A DNA stretch of 64,000 nt from CAVTQY01 sp963736975 (GTDB lineage Bacteria; Pseudomonadota; Alphaproteobacteria; Acetobacterales; Acetobacteraceae), in assembly GCA_963736975.1 (NCBI GenBank), contig CAVTQY010000003.1, positions 94,176-158,175 on the forward strand, read 5' to 3'. The translations under genes were made by a program, and so were the position numbers. A model generated the notes under the pieces. That model was not told the DNA's origin, did no database searches, and saw only the letters and a list, made by a program, of their open reading frames with translations. Each line of letters opens with the position of its first letter. The stretch's first letter is position 1. Positions 30,080-38,042 of the stretch are shown one piece after another.

Positions 30080-30293
30080 TCAGCGGGTACAGATGACATG
30101 GACCGAACGCGGCGGACCGACGCCGCATAGTTTCAGCTCGACCGGGTTCGGGACCGGGTTTCTCACCCGCTGCGTGGAATACGAACTGGGTGGAACGGCG
30201 ACGGCGAAGGCGGAGGAGAGCGGCGTGACCTGGACATTTGAATTCCCGCTCAAGAACAACCTCGATTCCGCTGATGGAAGGCGGAGATCGTGA
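30055..30293 (+). pseudogene. Out-of-frame C-terminal tail of the HWE kinase
   Basis: In the frame ending at 30293 the sequence reads VQMTWTERGGP (W-T-E of the HWE family), then GFGTGFLTRCVEYELGG and a final WTFEFPL strand, as expected for the end of an HWE ATPase domain. It joins the upstream frame after about residue 1120 if a single base is dropped. Its stop overlaps the GTG start of the receiver gene, which is the arrangement expected for the intact kinase. This supports a recent one-base event or a sequencing error. Confidence 0.8.
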
Positions 30294-30670
30294 TTCCAAC
30301 CGAGGCCGATCTGCATGGGTTGCGCGTGCTGGTCGTCGAAGACATGCTGCTCATTGCCGACCTCATCGCCGAGGAGCTGCAGGACAAAGGGTGCGATGTC
30401 GTCGGCCCCGTGCCGCGAGTGGAGCGCGGGCTGGCGCTGGCGAACACCGAGCGGCTGGACGGGGCGCTGCTCGACGTAAACTTGGCCGGCGAGCGCTGTT
30501 TTCCCATCGCGGAGGTGCTGGCCGCCCGGGGCGTGCCGTTTGCGTTCCTGACCGGCTTCGACAACTCGGTCCTGCCGCCTGCTTATCGGCACGCACCACG
30601 CCTGACCAAACCGTTCAATCTCCGCGAACTGGTGAGCCTGGTCGATCGCTGCTTCCGTAAGACGCGCTGA
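30290..30670 (+). CDS. Single-domain response regulator
   Basis: The 126-residue protein is one receiver domain without output domain. The acidic pocket is E17/D18 (VLVVEDML), the phosphorylation site D62 (ALLDVNLAGE), the conserved threonine is in FLTGFD, and the lysine is in RLTKPFN. The start is a GTG at 30290 that overlaps the stop of the kinase tail (GTGA). It is the obvious phosphate acceptor of the HWE kinase. With no DNA-binding domain it must act by protein contact or pass phosphate on. It ends five bases before the convergent lysE-type gene. Confidence 0.93.
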   Translation: MIPTEADLHGLRVLVVEDMLLIADLIAEELQDKGCDVVGPVPRVERGLALANTERLDGALLDVNLAGERCFPIAEVLAARGVPFAFLTGFDNSVLPPAYRHAPRLTKPFNLRELVSLVDRCFRKTR

Positions 30671-30675
30671 GAATT

Positions 30676-31293
30676 TCAGCGCCGGTGCGCCAGTGCGAGA
30701 CCAACCCCGGCGCCGATCAGGCAGCTGCCCGAGAGCCAATTCCGCAACCGCGGCCGTGCAGCAAGCAGATAACGCGCCCGGCCCGCGGCCACCGCCCAGC
30801 CGCTATCGAGCACGACCGCAATCACCAGGAACGTCAAACATAAAACTGCCACCTGCGGCCCGATCGGGCGCCGCAGATCAAGGAACTGCGGGAAAAAGGC
30901 GCCATAGAACAGCAGCGTCTTGGGATTAGTCAGGCCGACCAGGAACCCGCGCAACGCGATCACTCGGATCGATCGTCGCTGCGGCGCGATCCGTGCCAGG
31001 TCCACCGGTCGTGCAAACCACTGCCGCAAACCGAGGAACAGCAAATAGGCGACACCGACCCAACGGATCCACTCAAACCAGACGGCGAGCACGCTCAGTA
31101 CGGCGGTCAGGCCCGCCGCCGTCAAGCCAAGCTGCACCACAACCGCACTGCTCGTCCCCGCCACGGTCAGCAGGCCGTATCGCGTGCCACGACCGACGCT
31201 GTTGGCGACGATCAGTGCCGCATTCGGCCCCGGGATCAGGATCAGGATGACGGTTGCCAGCACGAAGCCGGCATACAGACCCGGATCGATCAT
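30676..31293 (-). CDS. LysE/RhtB family amino-acid exporter
   Basis: The 205-residue protein has six hydrophobic segments and the family start YAGFVLATVILILIPGPNAALIVANSVGRG, followed by GTRYGLLTVAGTSSAV and GFLVGLTNPKTLLFYGAFFPQF. LysE/RhtB proteins export amino acids such as lysine, homoserine or threonine from the inner membrane; the substrate cannot be read from sequence. The start at 31293 lies five bases after the stop of the ClC channel gene on the same strand, so they are probably cotranscribed. Confidence 0.93.
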   Translation of the reverse strand: MIDPGLYAGFVLATVILILIPGPNAALIVANSVGRGTRYGLLTVAGTSSAVVVQLGLTAAGLTAVLSVLAVWFEWIRWVGVAYLLFLGLRQWFARPVDLARIAPQRRSIRVIALRGFLVGLTNPKTLLFYGAFFPQFLDLRRPIGPQVAVLCLTFLVIAVVLDSGWAVAAGRARYLLAARPRLRNWLSGSCLIGAGVGLALAHRR

Positions 31294-31298
31294 GCACC

Positions 31299-33194
31299 TC
31301 ACCGTCTGCGCCGAAACGACGACCGCAGCCCGCCATAACGTGCAGCGCCTGTCAGCGGATACAGGCCGATACTGCTCGCCACGCTGTCGGCGATCTGTTC
31401 TCGGGTGATCACGCCCAGGATACGGCCGGCTTCGGGGTAGCCCGCCGAGGGGATGACCAACGCCATGGTCGCGTTCTTGCGGCGCATCCGGGTGATGACG
31501 TCGAAAGTCGCGGCATCCTCCCGCACCACCGTGAAGGTCGGGCGGGCCAGCTCGCCCAGCGTAACCTCGGCGTCGGCGGCGCCGACCGCGCGACGCATAT
31601 CCATGTTGACGCGCAGGACCCCCATAATGCGGCCATGCCGGGTCACCACCACATGGCGCAGTCCGCCGGCGCTTTCGGAGAGCGACAGAAACGCCGCGAA
31701 CGTGGTCGATGCGTCCAGGATCGCCACGTCACGCAGCATCACATCGCGCGCGCTGCGCACGAGAAACAGATTGGCATGCAGGCCGCGCGGCATGGCATGC
31801 CCGCGACGGACCAGCTTCATGGTGTAGATGCTTTGCAGCGACAGGATCCGGCGGACACCAAGACTGAGCGCCACTGCCAGGATCATCGGCAGCACGATGT
31901 TGTAGTCGCGCGTCATCTCGAAGATCATCGTCACCGCGGTCATCGCGGCGCCGGTGCCGCCGCCCACCATCGCCCCCATTCCCACCATGGCGAAGGCGGG
32001 CAGGCTTACCGGCACGCCGGGCAGGACCATGCCAATGAGGCCGGCGAAGGCAGCCCCCAACGACGCGCCCATGAACAGTGACGGTGAAAAAATCCCTCCC
32101 GAGGAGCCCGACCCCAGGCTGACATTGGTGGCGAACATTTTGCACGCAAACAGCAGCAGCAGGAATCCGCCTGATGCGAGATGCCCGGCCAGCACCGCCT
32201 GCACCGTCGCATAGCCCACGCCTTCCACGTAGTAGTGCCCGGCGCTGATGAACAACGCATAGATCAGTAAGCCGACCAGCAGCATACCAAGCGCGTGCCG
32301 CAGATAGCTGCCGGGGATACGTTCGAACAGATCCTCGACCCATTGGAGCGAGCGGACGAACAGCGCCGCTGCCGCACCCATGATGGCCCCGAGCACGGCA
32401 TACAGCACCAACAGCGTTACGGCGACGCCTGACCCGGTAGGAAGTGCCGCCAGTTGCCCCGGCACCGTGAAAGCGGGCTGCGAGCCAAAGAACAGCCGCC
32501 CGATGAAAGTCGCGCTGCCGGTGGCGAGCGCGACCGGCAGGAACGTGTTGACGCTCACCTCTGGCATCATGAGCTCGGTTGCGAACATCACACCGCCGAT
32601 CGGCGTGTTGAATGTGGCGGCGATGCCGGCGCCTGCGCCGGCCGCGACCAGCGTGATGCGCTGCGCCATCGGCATGGCGATCACCTGTCCGAGCGTCGAT
32701 CCCAGCGCCGAGCCGATCTGGATGATCGGTCCTTCGCGTCCCACCGCCGCGCCGCTGCCGATCGCGAGCGCGGAAGCCACCGATTTGGCGACGGCGACCA
32801 CAGGACGAATAATACCGTTCTGGTAGTAAATCGCGTCCATTACCTCCGGCACGCCGTGCCCTTTCGCCTCCGGCGCGAAGGTGTTGACGATGAAAGTGAC
32901 GCCGATCGAGCCGACCACCGGCACGAGGATCACGAACAGTCCCCAGGGCGACGGCGGCGTGAACAGGCTCGCATCGTAAGCGAACGACGCATGGCCGAGA
33001 AACAGCAGATTGTGAACCAGCCCGATCAGCGCACGGAAAAAGACCGCGCCGAAACCGGTGACAATCCCGACCACCAGCGCGAGCCCGCAGACCGACCAGA
33101 GACCGAGTGGGCGCGGTTCACGCCGTCCGGCGATGCCCGCCGTCGCAGGAGCCTCGGGTGCAACCGAAACAGAGGCTGGCGCGGAGTTATCCAC
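31299..33194 (-). CDS. ClC-family chloride channel/antiporter with CBS domains
   Basis: The 631-residue protein has the ClC selectivity motifs GSGAAVGREGPIIQIG (with the gating glutamate in GREGP) and GSGSSGGIFSPSLFMGA, plus about twelve or more hydrophobic helices. The C-terminal 150 residues contain two CBS repeats (RDVMLRDVAILDASTTFAAFL, LARPTFTVVREDAATFDVI), which sense adenine nucleotides or ionic conditions in relatives. The external gate is Glu, compatible with proton-coupled exchange. It lies upstream of the lysE-type gene. The start at 33194 gives a 30-residue soluble N-terminus. Confidence 0.95.
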   Translation of the reverse strand: MDNSAPASVSVAPEAPATAGIAGRREPRPLGLWSVCGLALVVGIVTGFGAVFFRALIGLVHNLLFLGHASFAYDASLFTPPSPWGLFVILVPVVGSIGVTFIVNTFAPEAKGHGVPEVMDAIYYQNGIIRPVVAVAKSVASALAIGSGAAVGREGPIIQIGSALGSTLGQVIAMPMAQRITLVAAGAGAGIAATFNTPIGGVMFATELMMPEVSVNTFLPVALATGSATFIGRLFFGSQPAFTVPGQLAALPTGSGVAVTLLVLYAVLGAIMGAAAALFVRSLQWVEDLFERIPGSYLRHALGMLLVGLLIYALFISAGHYYVEGVGYATVQAVLAGHLASGGFLLLLFACKMFATNVSLGSGSSGGIFSPSLFMGASLGAAFAGLIGMVLPGVPVSLPAFAMVGMGAMVGGGTGAAMTAVTMIFEMTRDYNIVLPMILAVALSLGVRRILSLQSIYTMKLVRRGHAMPRGLHANLFLVRSARDVMLRDVAILDASTTFAAFLSLSESAGGLRHVVVTRHGRIMGVLRVNMDMRRAVGAADAEVTLGELARPTFTVVREDAATFDVITRMRRKNATMALVIPSAGYPEAGRILGVITREQIADSVASSIGLYPLTGAARYGGLRSSFRRRR

Positions 33195-33308
33195 TATTGC
33201 AACGCTATTCGCGATGGGGCGCTCGTGCGCCGCGGCGTGATCACGTCGGTGGCGCGATGAGGCCGCAACGTGCGACCATAGGACCTGACCAATGAGAGGG
33301 TTTCGGAA

Positions 33309-33626
33309 ATGTCAATTCCCTGCCCCCCGATCCAATGGCCAAGCGGGCTGGAGGAAACCGGGCCTCCCGAAGACCCTACCATTTTGCTCTCCGGGACCGC
33401 TCTGGTTGGCTCCATGCCATTCCGTATCACAGCGATACGGGTCGAGCCACGCCTCAGATTTATGCCGGACTACAGGCAGGAGCTCGAAGGGGTGTATGAT
33501 CGCGAAACGCTTGAAACGCTGCTCGAAGAGTTGGGGATGATAGGGGAAACCGACCACCCGCACATCATCGAGCTTGCGCCAGGCTCATACGTCATGTGGA
33601 TGACGTCGGCCGGAGAGACAGTCTGA
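33309..33626 (+). CDS. Conserved hypothetical protein (105 aa)
   Basis: This small soluble protein has a proline-rich N-terminus (CPPIQWPSGLEETGPPEDP), a beta-rich middle and an acidic helix (ELEGVYDRETLETLLEELG). It lacks a signal peptide or membrane segment. I do not recognise the family. The ATG at 33309 follows GAGAGGG at a plausible distance. It is flanked by the divergent ClC gene and the convergent MFS gene. The regular codon use and ribosome site support a real gene. Confidence 0.65.
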   Translation: MSIPCPPIQWPSGLEETGPPEDPTILLSGTALVGSMPFRITAIRVEPRLRFMPDYRQELEGVYDRETLETLLEELGMIGETDHPHIIELAPGSYVMWMTSAGETV

Positions 33627-33652
33627 GGAACCGTTGGGCGTTCTTCCAGCTA

Positions 33653-34927
33653 TTACGCCGCTTCCACCGCGAGCGCCGGCCGGCGCGCGATGCGCAGCAC
33701 CAGCATCGAGGCGATCATGCAGGCCACGCCGCTGCCCAAAAACGCCAGCGTGTAGCTGCCGGTGATGTTGCGCACCTCGCCGGCCATGACCGCGGCGATG
33801 GCGCCGCCGACCTGATGCGCCGCGAAGATCCACGACACGATCACCGGGGCGTCGCGCTTGCCGAACACCTGCGTGGTCAGCGCCACGGTCGGCGGTACCG
33901 TCGCCACCCAGTCGAGCCCGTAAAAGGCAGCGAAGATCGACAGGCTGACGAGATCGAAGCCGCTGAACGGCAACGCCAGCAAGGACAGTCCGCGCAGCCC
34001 GTAATACCAGAACAGCAGGATCCGTGAATTGTAGCGGTCGGTCAGCCAGCCGGAGCAGGTGGTGCCGATCAGGTCGAAGACGCCCATAGCGGCCAGCAGG
34101 CTCGCCGCCTGGACCGGCGGGATGCCATGATCGGCGCAATACGGAATGAGATGCGTGGCGACCAGCCCGTAGGTGGAAAAACCGCACACTCCGAACGTGC
34201 CCGACAGCAACCAGAAATCCATTGAGCGGGCGCCGCGCATCAAGCCTTCGAACGCGATGCTGAACGGATTGCCGGCGAGCGGCTCGGGCGGCTGCGCCTG
34301 CCCGCCATAGGGGGCGAGGCCGAGATCGGCCGGGGTTTCGGCCAAGAACAGCACCACGAGCGGCATCAGGCACAGAATGACGATTGCCACGACAAACAGC
34401 ACACTTTGCCAGCCAAGCGTCTCGGCCAGCCGCGCCAACAGCGGCAGGAAGACAAGCTGCCCGCTTGCATTGCCGGCCGTGAGCAGACCCACAACAAGGC
34501 CGCGCCGTTCGACAAACCAGCGATTAGCGACCGCGGCCGCTAGTCCGACCATGCCGGCGCCCGATCCCAGGCCCACCAGCACACCCCAGGTGACGTAAAG
34601 CTCCCAGGGCTGCGTGACGAAGGCGCTCGCCACCGCGCCAAGCACCAGCAGAACCTGCGACAGCAATACAGTGCCGCGCAGCCCAATCGTGCGCATCAGC
34701 GCCGCGGTAAACGGACCGACCAGGCCGAACAGCGCCAGGTTCAGCGAAACCGCGCCGGAGATGGTCGCGTCCGACCAGCCGAGCGCATGCTCCAGCGGCA
34801 GGATCAGCACCCCGGGCGTGGCGCGCACGCCGACCGAGGCGACGATCACGGCGAACATCGTGCCGACGATCACCCAGGCGTAGTGCACGCGGCCGGCGAA
34901 CAGGCGTGCCATGCGATGCGGACCCAT
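33653..34927 (-). CDS. MFS transporter (monocarboxylate / oxalate-formate antiporter type)
   Basis: The 424-residue protein has twelve predicted membrane helices. Its start, YAWVIVGTMFAVIVASVGVRATPGVL, and the segment GLGSGAGMVGLAAAVANRWFVERRGLVVGLLTAG resemble the oxalate/formate and monocarboxylate MFS subgroup. GWLTDRYNSR follows in the second half. The substrate is not known. The ATG at 34927 has GGAG at the right distance; the earlier ATG at 34954 has none. It is divergent from a TetR gene with a 14-base palindrome between, so that regulator probably controls it. Confidence 0.9.
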   Translation of the reverse strand: MGPHRMARLFAGRVHYAWVIVGTMFAVIVASVGVRATPGVLILPLEHALGWSDATISGAVSLNLALFGLVGPFTAALMRTIGLRGTVLLSQVLLVLGAVASAFVTQPWELYVTWGVLVGLGSGAGMVGLAAAVANRWFVERRGLVVGLLTAGNASGQLVFLPLLARLAETLGWQSVLFVVAIVILCLMPLVVLFLAETPADLGLAPYGGQAQPPEPLAGNPFSIAFEGLMRGARSMDFWLLSGTFGVCGFSTYGLVATHLIPYCADHGIPPVQAASLLAAMGVFDLIGTTCSGWLTDRYNSRILLFWYYGLRGLSLLALPFSGFDLVSLSIFAAFYGLDWVATVPPTVALTTQVFGKRDAPVIVSWIFAAHQVGGAIAAVMAGEVRNITGSYTLAFLGSGVACMIASMLVLRIARRPALAVEAA

Positions 34928-34959
34928 TCGGCGAACTCCGGCGTCGGGCAGCACTTAGC

Positions 34960-34973
34960 ATGACGGCCGTCAT
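34960..34973. promoter_or_regulatory. Perfect palindrome between MFS and tetR genes, candidate TetR operator
   Basis: ATGACGGCCGTCAT is an exact 14-base palindrome lying 33 bases upstream of the MFS start codon and 52 bases before the tetR ATG. Short perfect palindromes in a divergent tetR promoter region are the usual binding site of the regulator. Function is inferred from position only. Confidence 0.6.
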
Positions 34974-35024
34974 ATGTTAGTCAAGCGCAGAGATGCTGAT
35001 TGTCATGCGGAGCCGGAGGGGCAG

Positions 35025-35582
35025 ATGCGCGAGCGCGACGAAAGGAAGCGGGAGACGCGAGACCGGATCCTGCAAGCTGCGGCCCTGCTGTTCCGCCGCG
35101 ACGGCATCGACCGCACCGGGGTGGACGCCGTCATGCACGAAGCCGGGCTCACCCATGGCGGCTTCTATGCTCATTTCACCTCCAAGGAGGCTCTGGTGGC
35201 GGAAGTCGCCGTGGCATCCTTGGCCCGCTCCGCGGAACGATGGGAGCAAACCAGTGAGCATCCCGGCGGAGCCGAGGCGCTGGCCCGGATCGTCGATGCC
35301 TATCTCGATCCGCGGCACGTCGCCGCGGCCGACCGGGCCTGCGTGCTCACGACGCTTGGTGCGGATATCGCCCGCCGACCCGGGGCACGGCCCGAAATAA
35401 CGCGGTCGGTCCGCGTCATGCTCGACGCGCTCGGGTGCTGCCTGCCGGCCACCGTCCGGGGCGGCGCACCCGCTGCGCTCGCCTGCATGGTGGGTGCGGT
35501 GGTGCTGGCGCGGCTGGTGGACGACGAAGCCTTAGCCGCCGGCTTTCTGACTGCGGCGAACGACGCTGTTCGCGGCGGCTGA
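35025..35582 (+). CDS. TetR/AcrR family transcriptional regulator
   Basis: The 185-residue protein has the N-terminal helix-turn-helix typical of TetR: RDRILQAAALLFRRDGIDRTGVDAVMHEAGLTHGGFYAHFTSKEALVAEV, with the recognition helix in GGFYAHF. The rest is an all-helical ligand-binding domain of unknown ligand. The ATG at 35025 follows a GGAGGGG ribosome site; an upstream in-frame start at 34974 would lie in the palindrome and is rejected. It is divergent from the MFS transporter and most likely represses it. Confidence 0.92.
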   Translation: MRERDERKRETRDRILQAAALLFRRDGIDRTGVDAVMHEAGLTHGGFYAHFTSKEALVAEVAVASLARSAERWEQTSEHPGGAEALARIVDAYLDPRHVAAADRACVLTTLGADIARRPGARPEITRSVRVMLDALGCCLPATVRGGAPAALACMVGAVVLARLVDDEALAAGFLTAANDAVRGG

Positions 35583-35629
35583 CCCGCGTCCGGCTTGGCG
35601 CGCCGGCGCGGTGTGCTAAAGCCGGGCCG

Positions 35630-36586
35630 ATGCGCCATTACCTCGATTTCGAAAAGCCGATCGCCGAGCTGGAGGGCAAGATCGAAGAGCTTCGGCACAT
35701 GTCGGAGCCGGACGGCATCAACATCGCCGACGAAGTGGCGCGCCTGTCGGAGAAAGCCGACCGGCAGCTGCGCGCGACCTACGCCCGGCTCACGGCCTGG
35801 CAGAAAGTGCAGGTGGCGCGCCACCCGGACCGGCCGAAAGCCAAGGATTACATCGCCGGACTGATCACCGACTTCACGCCGCTCGCCGGCGACCGCGCCT
35901 ATGCCGATGATGCCGCCGTGACGGGCGGAATGGGCCGGTTCAATGGCCGCTCGGTGATGGTGCTCGGCACCGAGAAAGGCGCCGATACCGAGAGCCGCAT
36001 CAGGCACAATTTCGGCATGGCGCGTCCGGAGGGCTACCGCAAAGCGCGCCGCCTGATCGAACTGGCGGGACGGTTCGGCCTCCCCCTGCTGTCCTTCGTG
36101 GACACCTCCGGGGCGTTTCCCGGGATCGAAGCGGAGGCGCGCGGCCAGGCGGAGGCCATCGCCCGCTCGATCGAAGCGTGCCTGGAAGCGCCGGTGCCGA
36201 TCGTGGCCACCATCATCGGCGAAGGCGGCTCGGGCGGTGCCATCGCGCTCGCCGCTGGCGACCGCGTGCTGATGTTGGAGCACGCGATCTACTCGGTGAT
36301 TTCGCCGGAGGGCTGCGCCTCCATCCTGTGGCGCGACGCGGCGCAGGCGCCCGCTGCGGCCGAGGCCCTGCGGCTGACCGCGGAGGACCTGCACCGGCTG
36401 AAGCTGGTCGATGCGGTCATCCCCGAGCCGCTTGGCGGCGCGCAGCGCGATGCAGCGGCGACGCTGCAATCGGTCGGAACCGCCGTTCAGGACGCCTTGG
36501 CGCCGCTGCTCGGCATGGATGCGGCGACGCTCATCACCCGCCGGCAGGAGCGATTCATGGAGATGGGGCGCGAGGCCACCAGCTAG
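35630..36586 (+). CDS. accA: Acetyl-CoA carboxylase carboxyltransferase subunit alpha
   Basis: AccA with AccD transfers carboxyl from biotin to acetyl-CoA, the committed step of fatty-acid synthesis. The 318-residue protein matches the family from LDFEKPIAELEGKIEEL to the C-terminus. It includes the GAFPGIEAEARGQAEAIARSI and EGGSGGAIALAAGDRVLMLEHAIYSVISPEGCASILWRD segments that bind acetyl-CoA and stabilise the oxyanion. The ATG at 35630 is set by this homology; the frame is open further upstream into the tetR gene. accD is not in the window. Confidence 0.97.
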   Translation: MRHYLDFEKPIAELEGKIEELRHMSEPDGINIADEVARLSEKADRQLRATYARLTAWQKVQVARHPDRPKAKDYIAGLITDFTPLAGDRAYADDAAVTGGMGRFNGRSVMVLGTEKGADTESRIRHNFGMARPEGYRKARRLIELAGRFGLPLLSFVDTSGAFPGIEAEARGQAEAIARSIEACLEAPVPIVATIIGEGGSGGAIALAAGDRVLMLEHAIYSVISPEGCASILWRDAAQAPAAAEALRLTAEDLHRLKLVDAVIPEPLGGAQRDAAATLQSVGTAVQDALAPLLGMDAATLITRRQERFMEMGREATS

Positions 36587-36630
36587 CGGCGGGGGTGTTC
36601 CGAGGGTGATAATCCTCTCAAGATCACCCC

Positions 36631-37129
36631 ATGCCCTTCGGCACTCCTGAAACGAGCCGGCCGGATGCCCTGACGGAAGGGGCGACCGCGCGATCTCGCT
36701 CGACGTTCCTGACCTATTTCCCATCGATCATGCTGCCGATGTTCCTGGCGGCGCTCGACCAGACGATCGTGGCGACCGCGCTGCCGGACATCGCCGCAAA
36801 TGACCGGGCAGGTCGTGGCAGGGCCCGAAATTCCTGGGCGCGGCAGCGGCATCGATTCAGTTCTCGCGGTCCGTCGGCGCCGTGTTCGGCACCGCGCTGG
36901 TCGGCGCGGTGTTGTTCGCGTTGCTGGCCGCGCAGGATCCGCATACCGCGGCGAGCTTCGCCGACCTCGTTGAGCGCGGGCCGCAAGCGCTGGGAGCGCT
37001 GACGGGCATGCAGCGGGGGTCGTCGAGAGCGAGATCGCCAATGCGTTCCGCGGCGCTTTCCTGACGATCGCCTGTTTTACAGCGAGCGGTGTGCTTCTGG
37101 CGTGGTGGTTACCGGTGCGACGGATCTGA
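36631..37129 (+). pseudogene. EmrB/QacA-type MFS transporter with large internal deletion
   Basis: The first 55 codons give a normal N-terminus of a 14-helix drug transporter (FPSIMLPMFLAALDQTIVATALPDIAA). Immediately after, the sequence jumps, in a shifted frame, to the C-terminal part: KFLGAAAASIQFSRSVGAVFGTALVGAVLFALLAA, FADLVERGPQALGAL and, after one more shift, ANAFRGAFLTIACFTASGVLLAWWLP with a stop at 37129. About 330 residues from the middle are gone. No functional protein can result. A stem GGGTGAT/ATCACCC (36604-36629) sits just before its start. Confidence 0.85.
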
Positions 37130-37132
37130 CAC

Positions 37133-37957
37133 TTACCCGTTTCGCTTTGCCAACCAGCGATCTTTCGCACGAAGCGGGAGCATCACGTCCAGGGGATCGA
37201 GCCCATGCACGGCCCATCGCAACATCCCATCGGTCAGTTCGAGCAGGGCAAAGCTTCCTGCCGGTTCGGGGTATGTCGTGAAGGTCTCGGTCAGCGACTG
37301 CAACGTGAAGTGCGGGATCCCATCCAGAATGGTGACGCTGTTCCAATGCACATGGCCGGCGAATGCCGCCATCGCGCCGGGACATCTCGCCAGCACTTCC
37401 CGGATCTGCGGTTGCTGCCGATACGCGGCACCCGACGGGTCGCGTTCGAACCAATAATTCCCTGCCATCGACTGACCTGATAAAGGCACATGAGAGAACA
37501 GCAGCGTCGGTCCGAACGATCCGACGAGGTTGGCTTCCAACCACTCAAGATTGCCAGGAGCCAACGAAAAGCCTTGTCCGGGTGAGGTTCGGACATTCGG
37601 CTCCCACAACACCAGCCGAGCCCCGGCAAGCTCGACCACCCGGCTGCCGGTGTCGATCCCCAGGGCTGCGGCATTCTCGGCAGCCGAAAGGAAGGCGCGA
37701 TCATGGTTACCGCAGAGATGCAGTCGCTTCCGCGGCGTACTACCGAACGCGGCCCCGACCCGGCGGGCCAATCGCAGGTCTTCAGAGGGGCCGATATCCG
37801 AGATGCGGTCGCCAAGATCGATCAAAGCATCCGCGCGAACTGCCTCCGCGGCGCGAAGGAACCGGCCTAGCAGTTCGAGCGCCACACTGCCCTTCTTCGT
37901 GTCGGTATCCAACCCGAAATGGATATCGGTCACGACGGCAAGCCTCAGGTCTGGCAT
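37133..37957 (-). CDS. Calcineurin-like metallophosphoesterase
   Basis: The 274-residue cytoplasmic protein has the binuclear metal site of this superfamily: AVVTDIHFG (D, H), DLGDRIS (GD), LCGNHDRAF (GNHD), FSHVPLSG (H) and FAGHVHWNS (GHxH). It hydrolyses phosphomono- or phosphodiesters; the substrate is unknown. The ATG at 37957 is chosen because the fold begins at once. It is divergent from, and 85 bases away from, an ABC importer. This suggests that the imported compound is a phosphate ester, but it is only an inference from position. Confidence 0.93.
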   Translation of the reverse strand: MPDLRLAVVTDIHFGLDTDTKKGSVALELLGRFLRAAEAVRADALIDLGDRISDIGPSEDLRLARRVGAAFGSTPRKRLHLCGNHDRAFLSAAENAAALGIDTGSRVVELAGARLVLWEPNVRTSPGQGFSLAPGNLEWLEANLVGSFGPTLLFSHVPLSGQSMAGNYWFERDPSGAAYRQQPQIREVLARCPGAMAAFAGHVHWNSVTILDGIPHFTLQSLTETFTTYPEPAGSFALLELTDGMLRWAVHGLDPLDVMLPLRAKDRWLAKRNG

Positions 37958-38042
37958 CGGCGGCACTTTGCAAACGTGGGCATTGGTGATTTTATTCGAT
38001 TCGAAGTCCGGAGGAACCGGGTAGCAGGGAGGCAATACGATT

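Noticed and set aside
36604..36629. Stem GGGTGAT/ATCACCC after accA as a terminator
   Set aside because: It has a 7-bp stem with a 12-base loop and no T run. It is mentioned with the MFS remnant only.
37995..38005. Palindrome TTCGATTCGAA as an operator of the ABC importer
   Set aside because: At 11 bases, and with no regulator gene nearby, it is too weak to annotate on its own.
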